Shown here piece after piece: positions 18,221 to 27,026 of a stretch of DNA of 64,000 nucleotides (positions are counted from its first letter, which is position 1; each line of letters begins with the position of its first letter). Source of the DNA: Streptomyces sp. NBC_00513 (GTDB taxonomy: Bacteria; Actinomycetota; Actinomycetes; Streptomycetales; Streptomycetaceae); assembly GCF_041431415.1 (NCBI RefSeq), contig NZ_CP107845.1, positions 1,240,001-1,304,000 of the forward strand, in the 5' to 3' direction. The notes beneath the pieces are model-generated. The model worked only from the letters and a program-made list of their open reading frames with translations. It did no database searches and was not told the DNA's origin. Both the position numbers and the translations under genes were made by a program.

Positions 18221-19903
18221 TCAGCGCCGGATGGCGATGACCTCGACGTCCGCGTTCATGGCGCGCAGCCTCCGCACCGCTTGTAGCAGCGAGACTTGAG
18301 CGAAGGCGAAGAGAGAGTCGACGGCAATATCCTCGCCGTCCTTCAGCAGGATGCCGAAGACCACGCGGAGCGTGCCGAAGTCTTGGATGAGGCGGTGGTT
18401 TGGGCTGTGGGCGGCTACCTGCTTGAGAAACTTGGCTCGCACCTCTGCATCACTCCGCAAAGTCTCCACGGCGACCACCCCTTGGGCGAAGAGGTGGTTG
18501 AGGGGGGCGGTACCCGAGGTGGCCTTCTTGACGCAGATCAGCTGACTGTCAGGGCCCAAGACGTCGCAGATCTCCAACCCCCCGCCCTTGAATTTGCTGG
18601 TGCGGACATTCTTCTTGTCGAAGAGGAGGTACCCGTCCTGCTCTGCTGCCCGGTGGTTGAACCAGTCTTCATCGTGGGAATCCTGACCGTCTGAGTTGAG
18701 CGATCCCCTCGTCCAGCTGGGCAGCGTGACGGTCCGCGGGGCCTCGAATAGGCTGGTGAGCTCCTCTTCGAGGGTTTCGATGAAACCAGCTCCCACCTCA
18801 AACCATTTTCCGTTGCCGTAGAACAGCCGGTCGGGGTTGGCCTGTATGTCAGCTATCAGCCATTCCTTGCCATTGGTGGCGACACCTGCGGGGGTCTGAC
18901 AGTCGTCGTCGCTGAACATGGTCACCCGGACGTCAGCGAGTGCCTTGAGTCGCTCGCCTGGCGGCTTGTCCTTCACGAAGGCAAGCAGGTGCCTCAGTTC
19001 GAGCTCGCTGGTTTCGATCACTTGGGCTCCGCGTCTGATGCGGAACGCCTGGGCCGAGCTGTGGCTTTCCTGACAGGCGTCGGGAACTCCGGTCGTCAGG
19101 CGGGGACTGTCCGGGTCTGCGAGGAGGCCCTCAAGGATCTTCTGGGCTTCGACAGCCTTGCGGCTGCCGTTGTTGAGGGTATGCACCCTGCTGACGAATC
19201 GCAGCTGGGGTAGTGGATCGGGCCTTGCACAGACGTCCTCGATCGTCCGCAGGTCGCTGAGGAACTCCTCCAGGCTGGTGGCAAGAGGGAGCTTAATGGT
19301 GGCCTGGGAGCATTCGACGCGTACTCGACGTATCCGGCCCGATTCCAATGAGGTCAGCGCCAGCCCACTGACGGTGCCACATATGCGGCGGACGACAGCG
19401 CCGAAGCGGTCCAAGCCGAAATCGTCGATGCGTTCGCCGCGCGAGACCGAGTACTCGTCGACCCTGCCACGGCCGTCCATAATCTGGTTGCGGACCTTGA
19501 TGACTCCGGCGTCGTCGAGGCAGCGGGTTGCGAATTCCAGACCGAACTCGTCGTCGCGGTAGTAGGGGTCCAGCATGTGGTGCCCCACTCCGTAACTCAG
19601 CGCGTAGACCCCACGGGCCGTACGCATGATGACTAGGCCGGCTGCAGCGCGATTCCTCTCGTTGACGTTGAGGCCGGTGATGGACTCGAGGGTGTCGCAC
19701 CAGTCAGCGCGCTCACGAGGCACTCCTCCCGTCATCAGCAGTCCCTCGATGCCTTCACGGGCGAAGTTCCGGGCCTCATAGTCGGCACCGTCAAGGTACC
19801 TGTCACGCACGAACCCGCTCAGCTCCCCGGGATGACCTTCGGTCTTCAACCGGTGGAGCGTGGACTTACGGGTGGCGGGTCGGGATCTGCGTGTATTGCC
19901 CAA
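18221..19903 (-). CDS. TIGR04141/DUF6119-like sporadically distributed protein
   Basis: This 560-residue cytosolic protein resembles the TIGR04141 (DUF6119) family. Matching segments are YALSYGVGHHMLDPYYRDDE then FGLEFATRCLD in the N-terminal third, GNGKWFEVGAGFIETLEEEL in the middle, and YLLFDKKNVRTSKFKGGGLE, ICDVLG then NHLFAQGVVAVETL near the end. The family is patchy among bacteria and has no assigned biochemistry; its spread suggests a defence or mobile role. A GGAGG five bases before the TTG at 19903 favours that start over the GTG at 19915. GC content and third-position bias look lower than in its neighbours, a sign of transfer. No partner gene is adjacent. Confidence 0.7.
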   Translation of the reverse strand: MGNTRRSRPATRKSTLHRLKTEGHPGELSGFVRDRYLDGADYEARNFAREGIEGLLMTGGVPRERADWCDTLESITGLNVNERNRAAAGLVIMRTARGVYALSYGVGHHMLDPYYRDDEFGLEFATRCLDDAGVIKVRNQIMDGRGRVDEYSVSRGERIDDFGLDRFGAVVRRICGTVSGLALTSLESGRIRRVRVECSQATIKLPLATSLEEFLSDLRTIEDVCARPDPLPQLRFVSRVHTLNNGSRKAVEAQKILEGLLADPDSPRLTTGVPDACQESHSSAQAFRIRRGAQVIETSELELRHLLAFVKDKPPGERLKALADVRVTMFSDDDCQTPAGVATNGKEWLIADIQANPDRLFYGNGKWFEVGAGFIETLEEELTSLFEAPRTVTLPSWTRGSLNSDGQDSHDEDWFNHRAAEQDGYLLFDKKNVRTSKFKGGGLEICDVLGPDSQLICVKKATSGTAPLNHLFAQGVVAVETLRSDAEVRAKFLKQVAAHSPNHRLIQDFGTLRVVFGILLKDGEDIAVDSLFAFAQVSLLQAVRRLRAMNADVEVIAIRR

Positions 19904-20240
19904 GGTGACCTCCACGCACTTGCAACGCAGGACCTACCAAGAAAGCAGACAGGAGGTGTCCCCGCCACTGAACTGACCACGTGAGTTTCGCTCGGGGGCC
20001 GGTTGCGCAAGGGTGCCCGTAGAGTCGGCAAGTCCGTCCAACGCTGCTGCCCCAGATCCAGCAAAGCCCTGTCCGACGCCACGCACCAGCCGCACGCACC
20101 CCTTCCCCGGATGGCGACCGTTCTGACGCGCGCCGGGACCGTACGCACGCCAGCTATCCGGCTCAACGAAAGGGTTCGCACGCACGTCCGGTGACAACAA
20201 CGTCTGTTATGTGCCAACTAACGTTGTGAGTCACACGCGG
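19904..20240. other. Intergenic region, no recognised gene
   Basis: About 340 bp separate the TIGR04141-like gene from the acyl-CoA dehydrogenase. Short open frames here encode nothing I recognise, and no tRNA-like cloverleaf was seen. It must contain the promoter of the TIGR04141-like gene. Near its right end is an inverted repeat (arms TGACAACAACGT at 20192-20203 and ACGTTGTGAGTCA at 20221-20233, one base bulged) that may terminate the acyl-CoA dehydrogenase transcript. Confidence 0.5.
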
Positions 20241-21431
20241 TCAGCGGCGGACGCGGGGCATGCCGAGGCCGATCCACGAGATGATCTCGCGCTGGATCTC
20301 GTTGTTGCCGCCGCCGAAGGTGAAGATGACCGCGCTGCGGTAGCCGCGCTCCAACTCGCCGTGCAGGACCGCTCCGACGGAACCGTCCTTGAGGGAGCCG
20401 GCCGCGCCGACGACCTCCATGAGCCAGGCGTACGCGTCGCGGCGTGCCTCGGAGCCGTAGACCTTGACGGCGGAGGCGTCCTGCGGGGTGAGGGTGCCGG
20501 CCTGGACCGCGTTCACCATCTGCCAGTTGAGCAGTTTCATCGCGTCGAGCCGGGTGTGCGTGCGGGCGAGCCTGCCGCGGACCCAGGACAGGTCGATCAC
20601 GCGGCGGCCGTCGGCGAGTCTGGTCTCCGCGGCCCAGCGCTGGACGTCGTGCAGGGCGCGGATGGCCATGGTGCCGTGGGCGGCGAGGGTGACGCGCTCG
20701 TGGTTGAGCTGGTTGGTGATCAGGCGCCAGCCCTTGTTCTCCCGGCCGACCCGGCGGCTCGCGGGGACGCGGATGTTCTCGTAGTGACTCGCGGTGGTGT
20801 CGTGCGAGGCGAGGGTGTTGATGAGGGTGCACGAGTACCCGGGGTTGGAGGTCGGTACGAGGAGCATGGTGATGCCCTTGTGCGCGGGGGCGTCGGGGTC
20901 GGTGCGGACGGCGAGCCAGACCCAGTCGGCGGTGTCGCCGTTGGTGGTCCAGATCTTCTGGCCGTTGACCACGTAGGTGCCGGTGTCCTCGTCGCCCTCG
21001 CGGACGGCTTTGCACTTGAGCGCGGCGAGGTCGGTGCCGGCGTCGGGTTCGCTGTAGCCGATGGCGAAGTCGATCTCGCCGGCGAGGATCTTCGGGAGGA
21101 AGTACGCCTTCTGCTCGTCGGTGCCGAACTGCATGATGGTCGGCCCGACGGTGTTCAGTGCCATGAGCGGCAGCGGGACGACGGCCTGTGCGGCCTCGTC
21201 GAAGAAGATGAACTGGTCCACGGGGGACATGCCACGTCCGCCGTACTCCTCGGGCCAGCCGACCCCGAGCCATCCGTCGTCTCCGAGCCGGCGGATGGTC
21301 TCGCGGTAGAAGCGCTTCTGCGCGGCGGGGTCCTCGTAGCGGGCGTGGACGTCCCGGGGCACCAGCTCGGCGAAGTAGGCGCGCAGTTCGGTGCGCAACC
21401 GCTGCTGCTCAGGCGTGTATTCGAGGTGCAC
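20241..21431 (-). CDS. Acyl-CoA dehydrogenase
   Basis: The 396-residue flavoenzyme has the acyl-CoA dehydrogenase layout. The N-terminal helical domain contains GWPEEYGGRGMSPVDQFIFF, the beta domain has the FAD/substrate loop GYSEPDAGTDLAALKCKAV and VNGQKIWTTNGDTADWVWLA, and the C-terminal domain ends IFTFGGGNNEIQREIISWIG. It forms a trans-2 double bond in an acyl-CoA, passing electrons to ETF. The GTG at 21431 follows GGAGGGCCC closely. A perfect KstR-type operator 49 bp upstream suggests a steroid or branched side-chain substrate of the FadE class. Confidence 0.93.
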   Translation of the reverse strand: MHLEYTPEQQRLRTELRAYFAELVPRDVHARYEDPAAQKRFYRETIRRLGDDGWLGVGWPEEYGGRGMSPVDQFIFFDEAAQAVVPLPLMALNTVGPTIMQFGTDEQKAYFLPKILAGEIDFAIGYSEPDAGTDLAALKCKAVREGDEDTGTYVVNGQKIWTTNGDTADWVWLAVRTDPDAPAHKGITMLLVPTSNPGYSCTLINTLASHDTTASHYENIRVPASRRVGRENKGWRLITNQLNHERVTLAAHGTMAIRALHDVQRWAAETRLADGRRVIDLSWVRGRLARTHTRLDAMKLLNWQMVNAVQAGTLTPQDASAVKVYGSEARRDAYAWLMEVVGAAGSLKDGSVGAVLHGELERGYRSAVIFTFGGGNNEIQREIISWIGLGMPRVRR

Positions 21432-21479
21432 GGGCCCTCCGGAGGTCTCGCGGTCCGTCGTCACTGGCGGAGGGCACAC

Positions 21480-21493
21480 TAGAACCTGTTTCA
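21480..21493. promoter_or_regulatory. KstR-type operator
   Basis: TAGAACCTGTTTCA matches the actinobacterial KstR consensus TNNAACNNGTTNNA at every fixed position. The dyad extends by one pair on each side (CTAGAAC and GTTTCAAG arms). It lies 49 bp before the acyl-CoA dehydrogenase start, where a TetR-family repressor would block the promoter. No kstR gene is in this window. Confidence 0.6.
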
Positions 21494-21608
21494 AGAATCC
21501 GGAAGGGCCCCGTGGCGGGGTTCGCGACGGCCGCGCCGGACGGTCGGCGGCGAACCCCGCCCGGCGGGTCGCTCCCGGACCGCCGCACTCGCGGGGCGGC
21601 GGCCGCGC

Positions 21609-22445
21609 TCAGTTCAGGGCGGTGAGCATGGCGACGGTGGTCGCCGCCATCGCCGTTCGGGCCGCCGTGAGGTAGGGACGCGGGTCCGCCGGGGTGAGGT
21701 GGGTACGGATGGCCTCCGTCATGGCCACGTTGAGGGCGGTGCCGATGTTGACCTTGCGGATGCCGCCCGCGACGGCCGCCGCGAGTTCGGAGTCCGGGAG
21801 TCCGGAGGAACCGTGCAGCACGAGGGGGACGTCCACCGCCTTGGTCAGGCGGGCGAGCAGCGCGTGGTCCAGCGCGGCGGTCCGGCTGGTCATGGCGTGG
21901 GTGCTGCCGACGGCCACGGCGAGCGCGTCCACCCCGGAGTCGGCGACGAACCGTCGCGCCTCGTCCGGGTCGGTACGGGCGCCCGGCGCGTGCGGGTCCA
22001 GCGGCGCGGCCCCGTTCTTGCCGCCGACCTCGCCCAGTTCGGCTTCGATCCAGAGCCCGTTGGCGTGGGCCCAGTCGGCGGCGGAGCGGGTGGCCTCCAG
22101 GTTCTCGGCGTACGGCAGCCGTGCGGCGTCGTACATCACCGACCCGAAGCCGGCGTCCGCGGCCCGGCGCAGCAGTTCGGCGCTCTTGACGTGGTCGAGG
22201 TGCAGCCCGACGGGGACGGCGGCCTCCTCCGCGCAGGCGACGGCGGCGCGGGCGATGGGGAGCAGTTGTCCGCCCCGGAACTTCACCGCGTTCTCGCTGA
22301 GTTGCAGGATCACCGGCAGGCCCAGCTGTTCGGCGCCCGCGATCACGGCTTCGGCGTGTTCCAGCGTGATGATGTTGAAGGCGGCGACGGCGCGGCCGGC
22401 CTTGGCCGCGTCCGTCACCAGGTGGCCGGCGGGGACGAGGGTCAT
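21609..22445 (-). CDS. Class II ketose-bisphosphate aldolase (tagatose/fructose-bisphosphate type)
   Basis: The 278-residue enzyme carries class II aldolase landmarks: AFNIITLEHAEAVI at the start, the zinc histidine in VGLHLDHVKS, GFGSVMYDAARLPY, EAELGEVGGKNG and the phosphate-binding LVLHGSSGLPDSEL then GIRKVNIGT. It splits a ketose-1,6-bisphosphate to DHAP and glyceraldehyde-3-P. Pairing with a SIS-domain isomerase, overlapping by 4 bp (ATGA), is the arrangement of amino-sugar (AgaS-KbaY) pathways. N-acetylgalactosamine/tagatose-bisphosphate use is likely but unproven. Confidence 0.88.
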   Translation of the reverse strand: MTLVPAGHLVTDAAKAGRAVAAFNIITLEHAEAVIAGAEQLGLPVILQLSENAVKFRGGQLLPIARAAVACAEEAAVPVGLHLDHVKSAELLRRAADAGFGSVMYDAARLPYAENLEATRSAADWAHANGLWIEAELGEVGGKNGAAPLDPHAPGARTDPDEARRFVADSGVDALAVAVGSTHAMTSRTAALDHALLARLTKAVDVPLVLHGSSGLPDSELAAAVAGGIRKVNIGTALNVAMTEAIRTHLTPADPRPYLTAARTAMAATTVAMLTALN

Positions 22446-23344
22446 CGGACCGCCTCCTCGCCCGTGGTGAGGACGACGGAGCGGGTCAGGTTGCGGGGCG
22501 CGTCCGGGTCGAGCCGTCGGCGCGCGGCGACGGCGAGGGCCAGCCGGTGGACGCGGACCAGTTCGGCGAGGGGGTCGAGCCGACCCTCCACCCATGCGGC
22601 GCCGGCGGCGAGGACCTGGTCGGCGATGCCGTCGGGGGCCTCGCCCAGGGACCAGGTGGCGGTGCCGGGGCCGGTGACGCTGACGGGGCCGTGCCGGTAC
22701 TCCATGGCCGGGTAGGACTCGGCCCAGGACAGCGAGGCCTCGCGCATCTTCAGGGCCGCCTCGTGGGCCAGTCCCACGCTCCAGCCGCGACCGAGGAAGG
22801 TGTACTGGTCGAGGGTCTCCAGTGCGGCGGGCAGCGGTTCGGCGAGCGCGGTGCGCGCGTCGGCGACGACGGCCGGGGTGTGGGCGCCGACGTGGGCCCG
22901 CAGCAGGGTCAGGGCCGTCGTGGCGAAGCGGGTCTGTACGACGGATCGTTCGTCCGCGAAGTCCAGGACGACGAGGTCGTCCGCGAGGGTCGTCACGGGC
23001 GTGGCCGGGTCCCCGATGACGGCGGTGGTCGGCACTCCGGCGTCCCGGAGCCCGGCCAGCAGGTCCAGTACCTCGGTGGTGGTTCCGGAGCGGGTCAGCG
23101 CCACGACGCGGTCGTAGCGGCGGTGGCGCGGGAACTCGGAGGCGGGAAAGGCGTCCGTCTCGCCCTGGCCGGACTCCTCGCGCAGGGCGGCGGCCGCCTG
23201 GGCCATGTAGAAGGAGGTCCCACAGCCGACGATCGCGGTGCGCTCCCCGCTGCGCGGCAGCAAGGTCCGGTGTGTCGTGGCCAGTTCGGCGGCCCGTTCC
23301 CAGCATTCGGGTTGTGTGGCCAACTCCTGCGCGACGTGACTCAT
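22442..23344 (-). CDS. SIS-domain sugar isomerase/deaminase (AgaS-like)
   Basis: The 300-residue protein has two SIS folds. The first contains AIVGCGTSFYMAQAAAALRE and VVALTRSGTTTEVLDLLAGL; the second contains FLGRGWSVGLAHEAALKMRE and YPAMEYRHGPVSV, with the catalytic Glu/His region of glucosamine- or galactosamine-6-phosphate isomerases. It probably deaminates an amino-sugar phosphate to the ketose phosphate later cleaved by the coupled aldolase. A kinase for the pathway is not in the window. Transcription appears to start from a -35/-10 pair 46 to 75 bp upstream. Confidence 0.87.
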   Translation of the reverse strand: MSHVAQELATQPECWERAAELATTHRTLLPRSGERTAIVGCGTSFYMAQAAAALREESGQGETDAFPASEFPRHRRYDRVVALTRSGTTTEVLDLLAGLRDAGVPTTAVIGDPATPVTTLADDLVVLDFADERSVVQTRFATTALTLLRAHVGAHTPAVVADARTALAEPLPAALETLDQYTFLGRGWSVGLAHEAALKMREASLSWAESYPAMEYRHGPVSVTGPGTATWSLGEAPDGIADQVLAAGAAWVEGRLDPLAELVRVHRLALAVAARRRLDPDAPRNLTRSVVLTTGEEAVR

Positions 23345-23380
23345 GCGGGCTCCCTGGTACGCGACGACTTCGAGTGTGCG

Positions 23381-23419
23381 TTTTCTCGCAAGGTAGCGGG
23401 GAGTTTCACGCAACTTCAA
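23381..23419 (-). promoter_or_regulatory. Promoter with direct repeats upstream of the SIS-aldolase operon
   Basis: On the reverse strand a -35 TTGAAG (23414-23419) and -10 TACCTT (23390-23395) are 18 bp apart and point at the SIS gene. Overlapping them are two direct copies of a TTGCGWGAAA motif, at 23404-23413 and 23381-23391. These could be regulator sites controlling sugar induction. Confidence 0.45.
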
Positions 23420-23515
23420 GCATCCACGGCGGCGATCTGCCCGGGTCGACCTCGACGCGGGGGTCGGGCCGAGGCCCCTCGGAGCACACGAGCAGAACCA
23501 AGGGCGCCGGCCGGG

Positions 23516-24430
23516 TCAGTGCGTCGGGACGCGTTCCGCCTCGCGCGACAGGGCCGCCAGCACGGGGGCGATCAGCGGGTGGGACTCGGCGCCCCGGCGG
23601 GTGGCGGCGAAGACCCGGCGGGTTGCTGCGGGGCCGGCGACCGGGCGGACCTGGACCTCCTTGAGGTCCATGCCGCGCAGGGCCGAACGCGGCACCAGGG
23701 CGACGCCGCCGCCCGCACCGACGAGGGCGGTCACGGCACGGAAGTCGTCGGAGGAGTGCGCGAACCGCGGTTGGAAGCCCGCCAGTTCGCAGGCGAGCAG
23801 GGTCACGTCGTGGCACGGGTTGCCGGGGTACTGGCCCACCCAGTCGGAGTCGGAGAGGTCGGCGAGCGACACGGTGGGCAGGTCGGCGAGGGGGTGGCCG
23901 GCCGGGAGGACCGCGTCGAAGGGTTCCGCGTAGAGGGGGACGATCGACAGTCGGCCGTCGTCCGCGCCGGGGGCGCCGCGGTACTCCACCGCGAGCGCCA
24001 GGTCCGCCTCCCCGGCCAGCAGCAGCGGCAGGCTCTGGTCGCCCTCCGCGTCGCGGACGCGGAGCCGGATGCCGGGATGGTCCACCGCGAGGCGGGCGAG
24101 CGCCGGAGCGAGCACCTCCGCGATGCCGGTGGCGAAGGCGGCGACCGTGACCTCGCCGGCCGAGCCGCCCGCGTACGCCGCGAGTTCGGCTTCGGCGCGC
24201 TCCAGTTGGGCCAGCACCTCGTGGGCGTGCCCGACGAGGATCTCCCCGGCCGCGGTGAGCCGTACGCCCCGGCCGCTGCGGGTGAGCAGGGCGTGTCCGG
24301 TCTCCTGCTCCAGCGCGGCGAGCTGCTGGGAGACGGCGGAGGGGGTGAGGTACAGGGCTGCGGCCGCGGCGGTCACCGTACGGTGGTCCGCCACGGCCCG
24401 CAGGATGCGCAGCCGGCGGGGGTCGATCAC
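23516..24430 (-). CDS. LysR-family transcriptional regulator
   Basis: The 304-residue protein has an N-terminal winged helix-turn-helix (LRILRAVADHRTVTAAAAAL, then LTPSAVSQQLAALEQETGHA). An effector-binding domain follows from about residue 90 (GEVTVAAFATGIAEVLAPAL through FRAVTALVGAGGGVALVPRS). The GTG at 24430 is 12 bp after the kbl stop, so it may be co-transcribed with tdh-kbl. It could regulate that threonine operon, but the target and the inducer are not shown by the sequence. Confidence 0.92.
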   Translation of the reverse strand: MIDPRRLRILRAVADHRTVTAAAAALYLTPSAVSQQLAALEQETGHALLTRSGRGVRLTAAGEILVGHAHEVLAQLERAEAELAAYAGGSAGEVTVAAFATGIAEVLAPALARLAVDHPGIRLRVRDAEGDQSLPLLLAGEADLALAVEYRGAPGADDGRLSIVPLYAEPFDAVLPAGHPLADLPTVSLADLSDSDWVGQYPGNPCHDVTLLACELAGFQPRFAHSSDDFRAVTALVGAGGGVALVPRSALRGMDLKEVQVRPVAGPAATRRVFAATRRGAESHPLIAPVLAALSREAERVPTH

Positions 24431-24442
24431 CCCGCCATTGTC

Positions 24443-25645
24443 TCAGGCCACAGACGCCCCGAGCGCCGCACGGGCCTCGATGAACGCCGCCACCGCGCGC
24501 TCCACGTCGGCCGTGGAGTGGGCGGCCGACAGCTGCACGCGGATCCGCGCCGCGCCCATGGGCACCACGGGGTACGAGAAGCCGATCACGTACACGCCGC
24601 GCTCCAGCAGCAGCTCCGCCATCCGGGCCGCCTCGGCGGCGTCCCCGATCATGACGGGGGCGATGGCGTGGTCTCCGGGGAGGACCTCGAAGCCGGCGTC
24701 GGTCATCTTCGCGCGGAACAGCGCGGTGTTGGCGGCGAGCTGCTCGCGCAGGTCACCGGCCGACTCCAGCAGGTCGAGGACCTTGAGCGAGGCCGCCGCG
24801 ATGACGGGGGCGAGGGAGTTGGAGAAGAGGTACGGACGCGAGCGCTGGCGCAGCAGTTCGACGATCTCGGCGCGCGCCGCGACGTAGCCGCCGGAGGCGC
24901 CGCCGAGGGCCTTGCCCAGGGTGCCGGTGATGATGTCGACCCGGTCCATGACCCCGTGCAGCTCGGGGGTGCCGCGGCCGCCGGGGCCGACGAAGCCGAC
25001 GGCGTGGGAGTCGTCGACCATGACCATGGCGTCGTAGCGCTCGGCGAGGTCGCAGATCTCCGCGAGCGGGGCGACGTAGCCGTCCATGGAGAACACGCCG
25101 TCGGTGACGATCAGACGGCGGCGGGCGTCCTGCGCGTCCTTGAGCCGGGTCTCCAGTTCCGCGAGGTCGCGGTTCGCGTAGCGGTAGCGGCGGGCCTTGG
25201 AGAGGCGGATGCCGTCGATGATCGAGGCGTGGTTGAGGGCGTCGGAGATCACCGCGTCCTCGGCGCCGAGGAGGGTCTCGAAGACGCCGCCGTTGGCGTC
25301 GAAGCACGAGGAGTAGAGGATCGTGTCCTCCTGGCCCAGGAAGGAGGACAGGCGCGCCTCCAGCTCCTTGTGGACCTCCTGGGTGCCGCAGATGAAGCGG
25401 ACGGAGGCCATGCCGTAGCCCCAGCGGTCCAGGGCGTCCTTGGCGGCGGCGACGACCTCGGGGTGGTCGGCGAGGCCGAGGTAGTTGTTGGCGCAGAAGT
25501 TCAGGACCTCGCCCGCGGAGCCGCCGGAGGTGACGCCGACGGACGCGTTCTGCGGGGTGCCGATGACGCGCTCGGGCTTGTGCAGGCCGGCGGAGCGGAT
25601 CTCGTCGAGGGTGTTGCGCAGGTCCTGGCGGACGGTCTCGAACAT
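24443..25645 (-). CDS. kbl: Glycine C-acetyltransferase (2-amino-3-ketobutyrate CoA ligase)
   Basis: The 400-residue PLP enzyme of the alpha-oxoamine synthase family splits 2-amino-3-oxobutyrate with CoA into glycine and acetyl-CoA. It has the Kbl N-terminus ([20 protein letters not shown]), [16 protein letters not shown], the PLP-stacking [15 protein letters not shown], the cofactor Asp in [14 protein letters not shown] and the Schiff-base Lys in [13 protein letters not shown]. It follows tdh on the same strand after a 138-bp gap with a strong hairpin. Together the pair degrades threonine. Confidence 0.95.
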   Translation of the reverse strand: MFETVRQDLRNTLDEIRSAGLHKPERVIGTPQNASVGVTSGGSAGEVLNFCANNYLGLADHPEVVAAAKDALDRWGYGMASVRFICGTQEVHKELEARLSSFLGQEDTILYSSCFDANGGVFETLLGAEDAVISDALNHASIIDGIRLSKARRYRYANRDLAELETRLKDAQDARRRLIVTDGVFSMDGYVAPLAEICDLAERYDAMVMVDDSHAVGFVGPGGRGTPELHGVMDRVDIITGTLGKALGGASGGYVAARAEIVELLRQRSRPYLFSNSLAPVIAAASLKVLDLLESAGDLREQLAANTALFRAKMTDAGFEVLPGDHAIAPVMIGDAAEAARMAELLLERGVYVIGFSYPVVPMGAARIRVQLSAAHSTADVERAVAAFIEARAALGASVA

Positions 25646-25687
25646 GGCGGGCGTGCTCTCTTTCTCCTGGTGCGGCGGAGGGAGGGG

Positions 25688-25729
25688 GGCCGGGCCCCGC
25701 GGAGGGGGGAGGGTGTGCGGGGCCCGGCC
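25688..25729 (-). terminator. Intercistronic hairpin between tdh and kbl
   Basis: Perfect 13-bp arms, GGCCGGGCCCCGC at 25688-25700 and GCGGGGCCCGGCC at 25717-25729, flank a 16-nt loop in the 138-bp tdh-kbl gap. No U-run follows. It may stabilise the tdh message or lower kbl transcription. Confidence 0.55.
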
Positions 25730-25783
25730 GGAGGGAGATGGTTCGGGGGGACGGCCGCGGGCCGTCCGGGTCGGGCGGGGAGG

Positions 25784-26812
25784 CTACGCCGTCCAGTCGA
25801 GGATGATCTTGCCGCTGCGGGCGGTGGACGCCTCGTCGAAGGCGGCCTCGAAGTCGGTGTGCGCGTACCGGCCGGTGATGACGGGGCTGAGGTCGAGCCC
25901 GCCTTCCAGTAGCACGGTCATCGCGTACCAGGTCTCGAACATCTCGCGGCCGTAGATGCCCTTGATGGTGATCATCGAGGTGACGACCTTCGCCCAGTCG
26001 ACGGGGAAGTCCTGGGCGGGAAGGCCCAGCATCGCGATCCGGCCGCCGTGCGTCATGTTGGCGATCATGTCCTGCATGGCCTCGCCGCGCCCGGACATCT
26101 CCAGGCCGATGTCGAAGCCCTCGCGCAGTCCGAGCGTGGCCTGCGCGTCCGCGATCGTCGACTCGCGGACGTCCACCGCGAGCGTGGCGCCGGCCTTGCG
26201 GGCGATCTCCAGACGCTCGGGGCTGACGTCGGTGATGACGACGTTGCGGGCGCCGGCGTGCCGGGCCACGGCCGCCGCCATGATGCCGATGGGACCGGCG
26301 CCGGTGATCAGCACGTCCTCGCCGACGAGCGGGAAGGACAGCGCGGTGTGCACGGCGTTGCCGAAGGGGTCGAAGATGGCCGCCACGTCGAGGTCGACCT
26401 TGGTGCGGTGCACCCACACGTTCTGCGCGGGCAGGACGACGTACTCGGCGAACGCGCCGTCGCGTCCGACGCCGAGGCCGATCGTGCTGCGGCACAGGTG
26501 GCGGCGCCCGGCCAGACAGTTGCGGCACTTCCCGCACACCAGGTGGCCCTCGCCGCTGACCAGCGCGCCGATCTCGATGTCCCGCACGTCGGCGCCCAGC
26601 GCCGCGACCTCTCCCACGAACTCGTGGCCGAGCACGAGAGGGGTCTTGACCGCGCCCTGCGCCCAACCGTCCCAGGCCCGGATGTGCAGGTCGGTGCCGC
26701 AGATGCCGGTGCGGAGCACCTTGATGAGCACGTCGCCGGGGCCGTACTCGGGCTCGGGGACGTCCATGAGCCACAGCCCGGGCTCGGCCTTGTGCTTGAC
26801 GAGTGCCTTCAT
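25784..26812 (-). CDS. tdh: L-threonine 3-dehydrogenase
   Basis: The 342-residue length equals that of bacterial Tdh. Zinc and substrate motifs are present: [25 protein letters not shown], the four structural-zinc cysteines in [15 protein letters not shown], the [13 protein letters not shown] tail and the Rossmann motif [20 protein letters not shown]. It oxidises threonine to 2-amino-3-oxobutyrate with NAD, feeding Kbl. The ATG at 26812 was chosen because the protein then begins [20 protein letters not shown], the family start. Confidence 0.95.
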   Translation of the reverse strand: MKALVKHKAEPGLWLMDVPEPEYGPGDVLIKVLRTGICGTDLHIRAWDGWAQGAVKTPLVLGHEFVGEVAALGADVRDIEIGALVSGEGHLVCGKCRNCLAGRRHLCRSTIGLGVGRDGAFAEYVVLPAQNVWVHRTKVDLDVAAIFDPFGNAVHTALSFPLVGEDVLITGAGPIGIMAAAVARHAGARNVVITDVSPERLEIARKAGATLAVDVRESTIADAQATLGLREGFDIGLEMSGRGEAMQDMIANMTHGGRIAMLGLPAQDFPVDWAKVVTSMITIKGIYGREMFETWYAMTVLLEGGLDLSPVITGRYAHTDFEAAFDEASTARSGKIILDWTA

Positions 26813-27026
26813 GAACGTGGCTCCAGGCATGCGGAGGGGAGCACCTCGGGGCGTGCGGGCCCGTGTGGTGTCTGACGTGCACCAATGTGCCGAGCGCGGT
26901 GGTGATCGGTCCATCGAGACTTTCTTAAGCGGGCCGACAGCGCAGCTTCACGCCTATGCTCCTCACCTGATGGGGCAGGGCCGGCGCGGGCAGCGCCGGG
27001 GGCGGGGAAAAGGGGAGGTGAGGGGC

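Noticed and set aside
19904-20240. Possible tRNA or attachment site next to the TIGR04141-like gene
   Set aside because: No cloverleaf, no CCA end and no matching direct repeats at the other side of the gene could be found.
22547-25912. A very long open frame (over 1100 codons) on the plus strand across the SIS, LysR and kbl genes
   Set aside because: It is antisense to three genes with clear motifs; such frames arise from high-GC codon bias, and the product has no recognisable domain.
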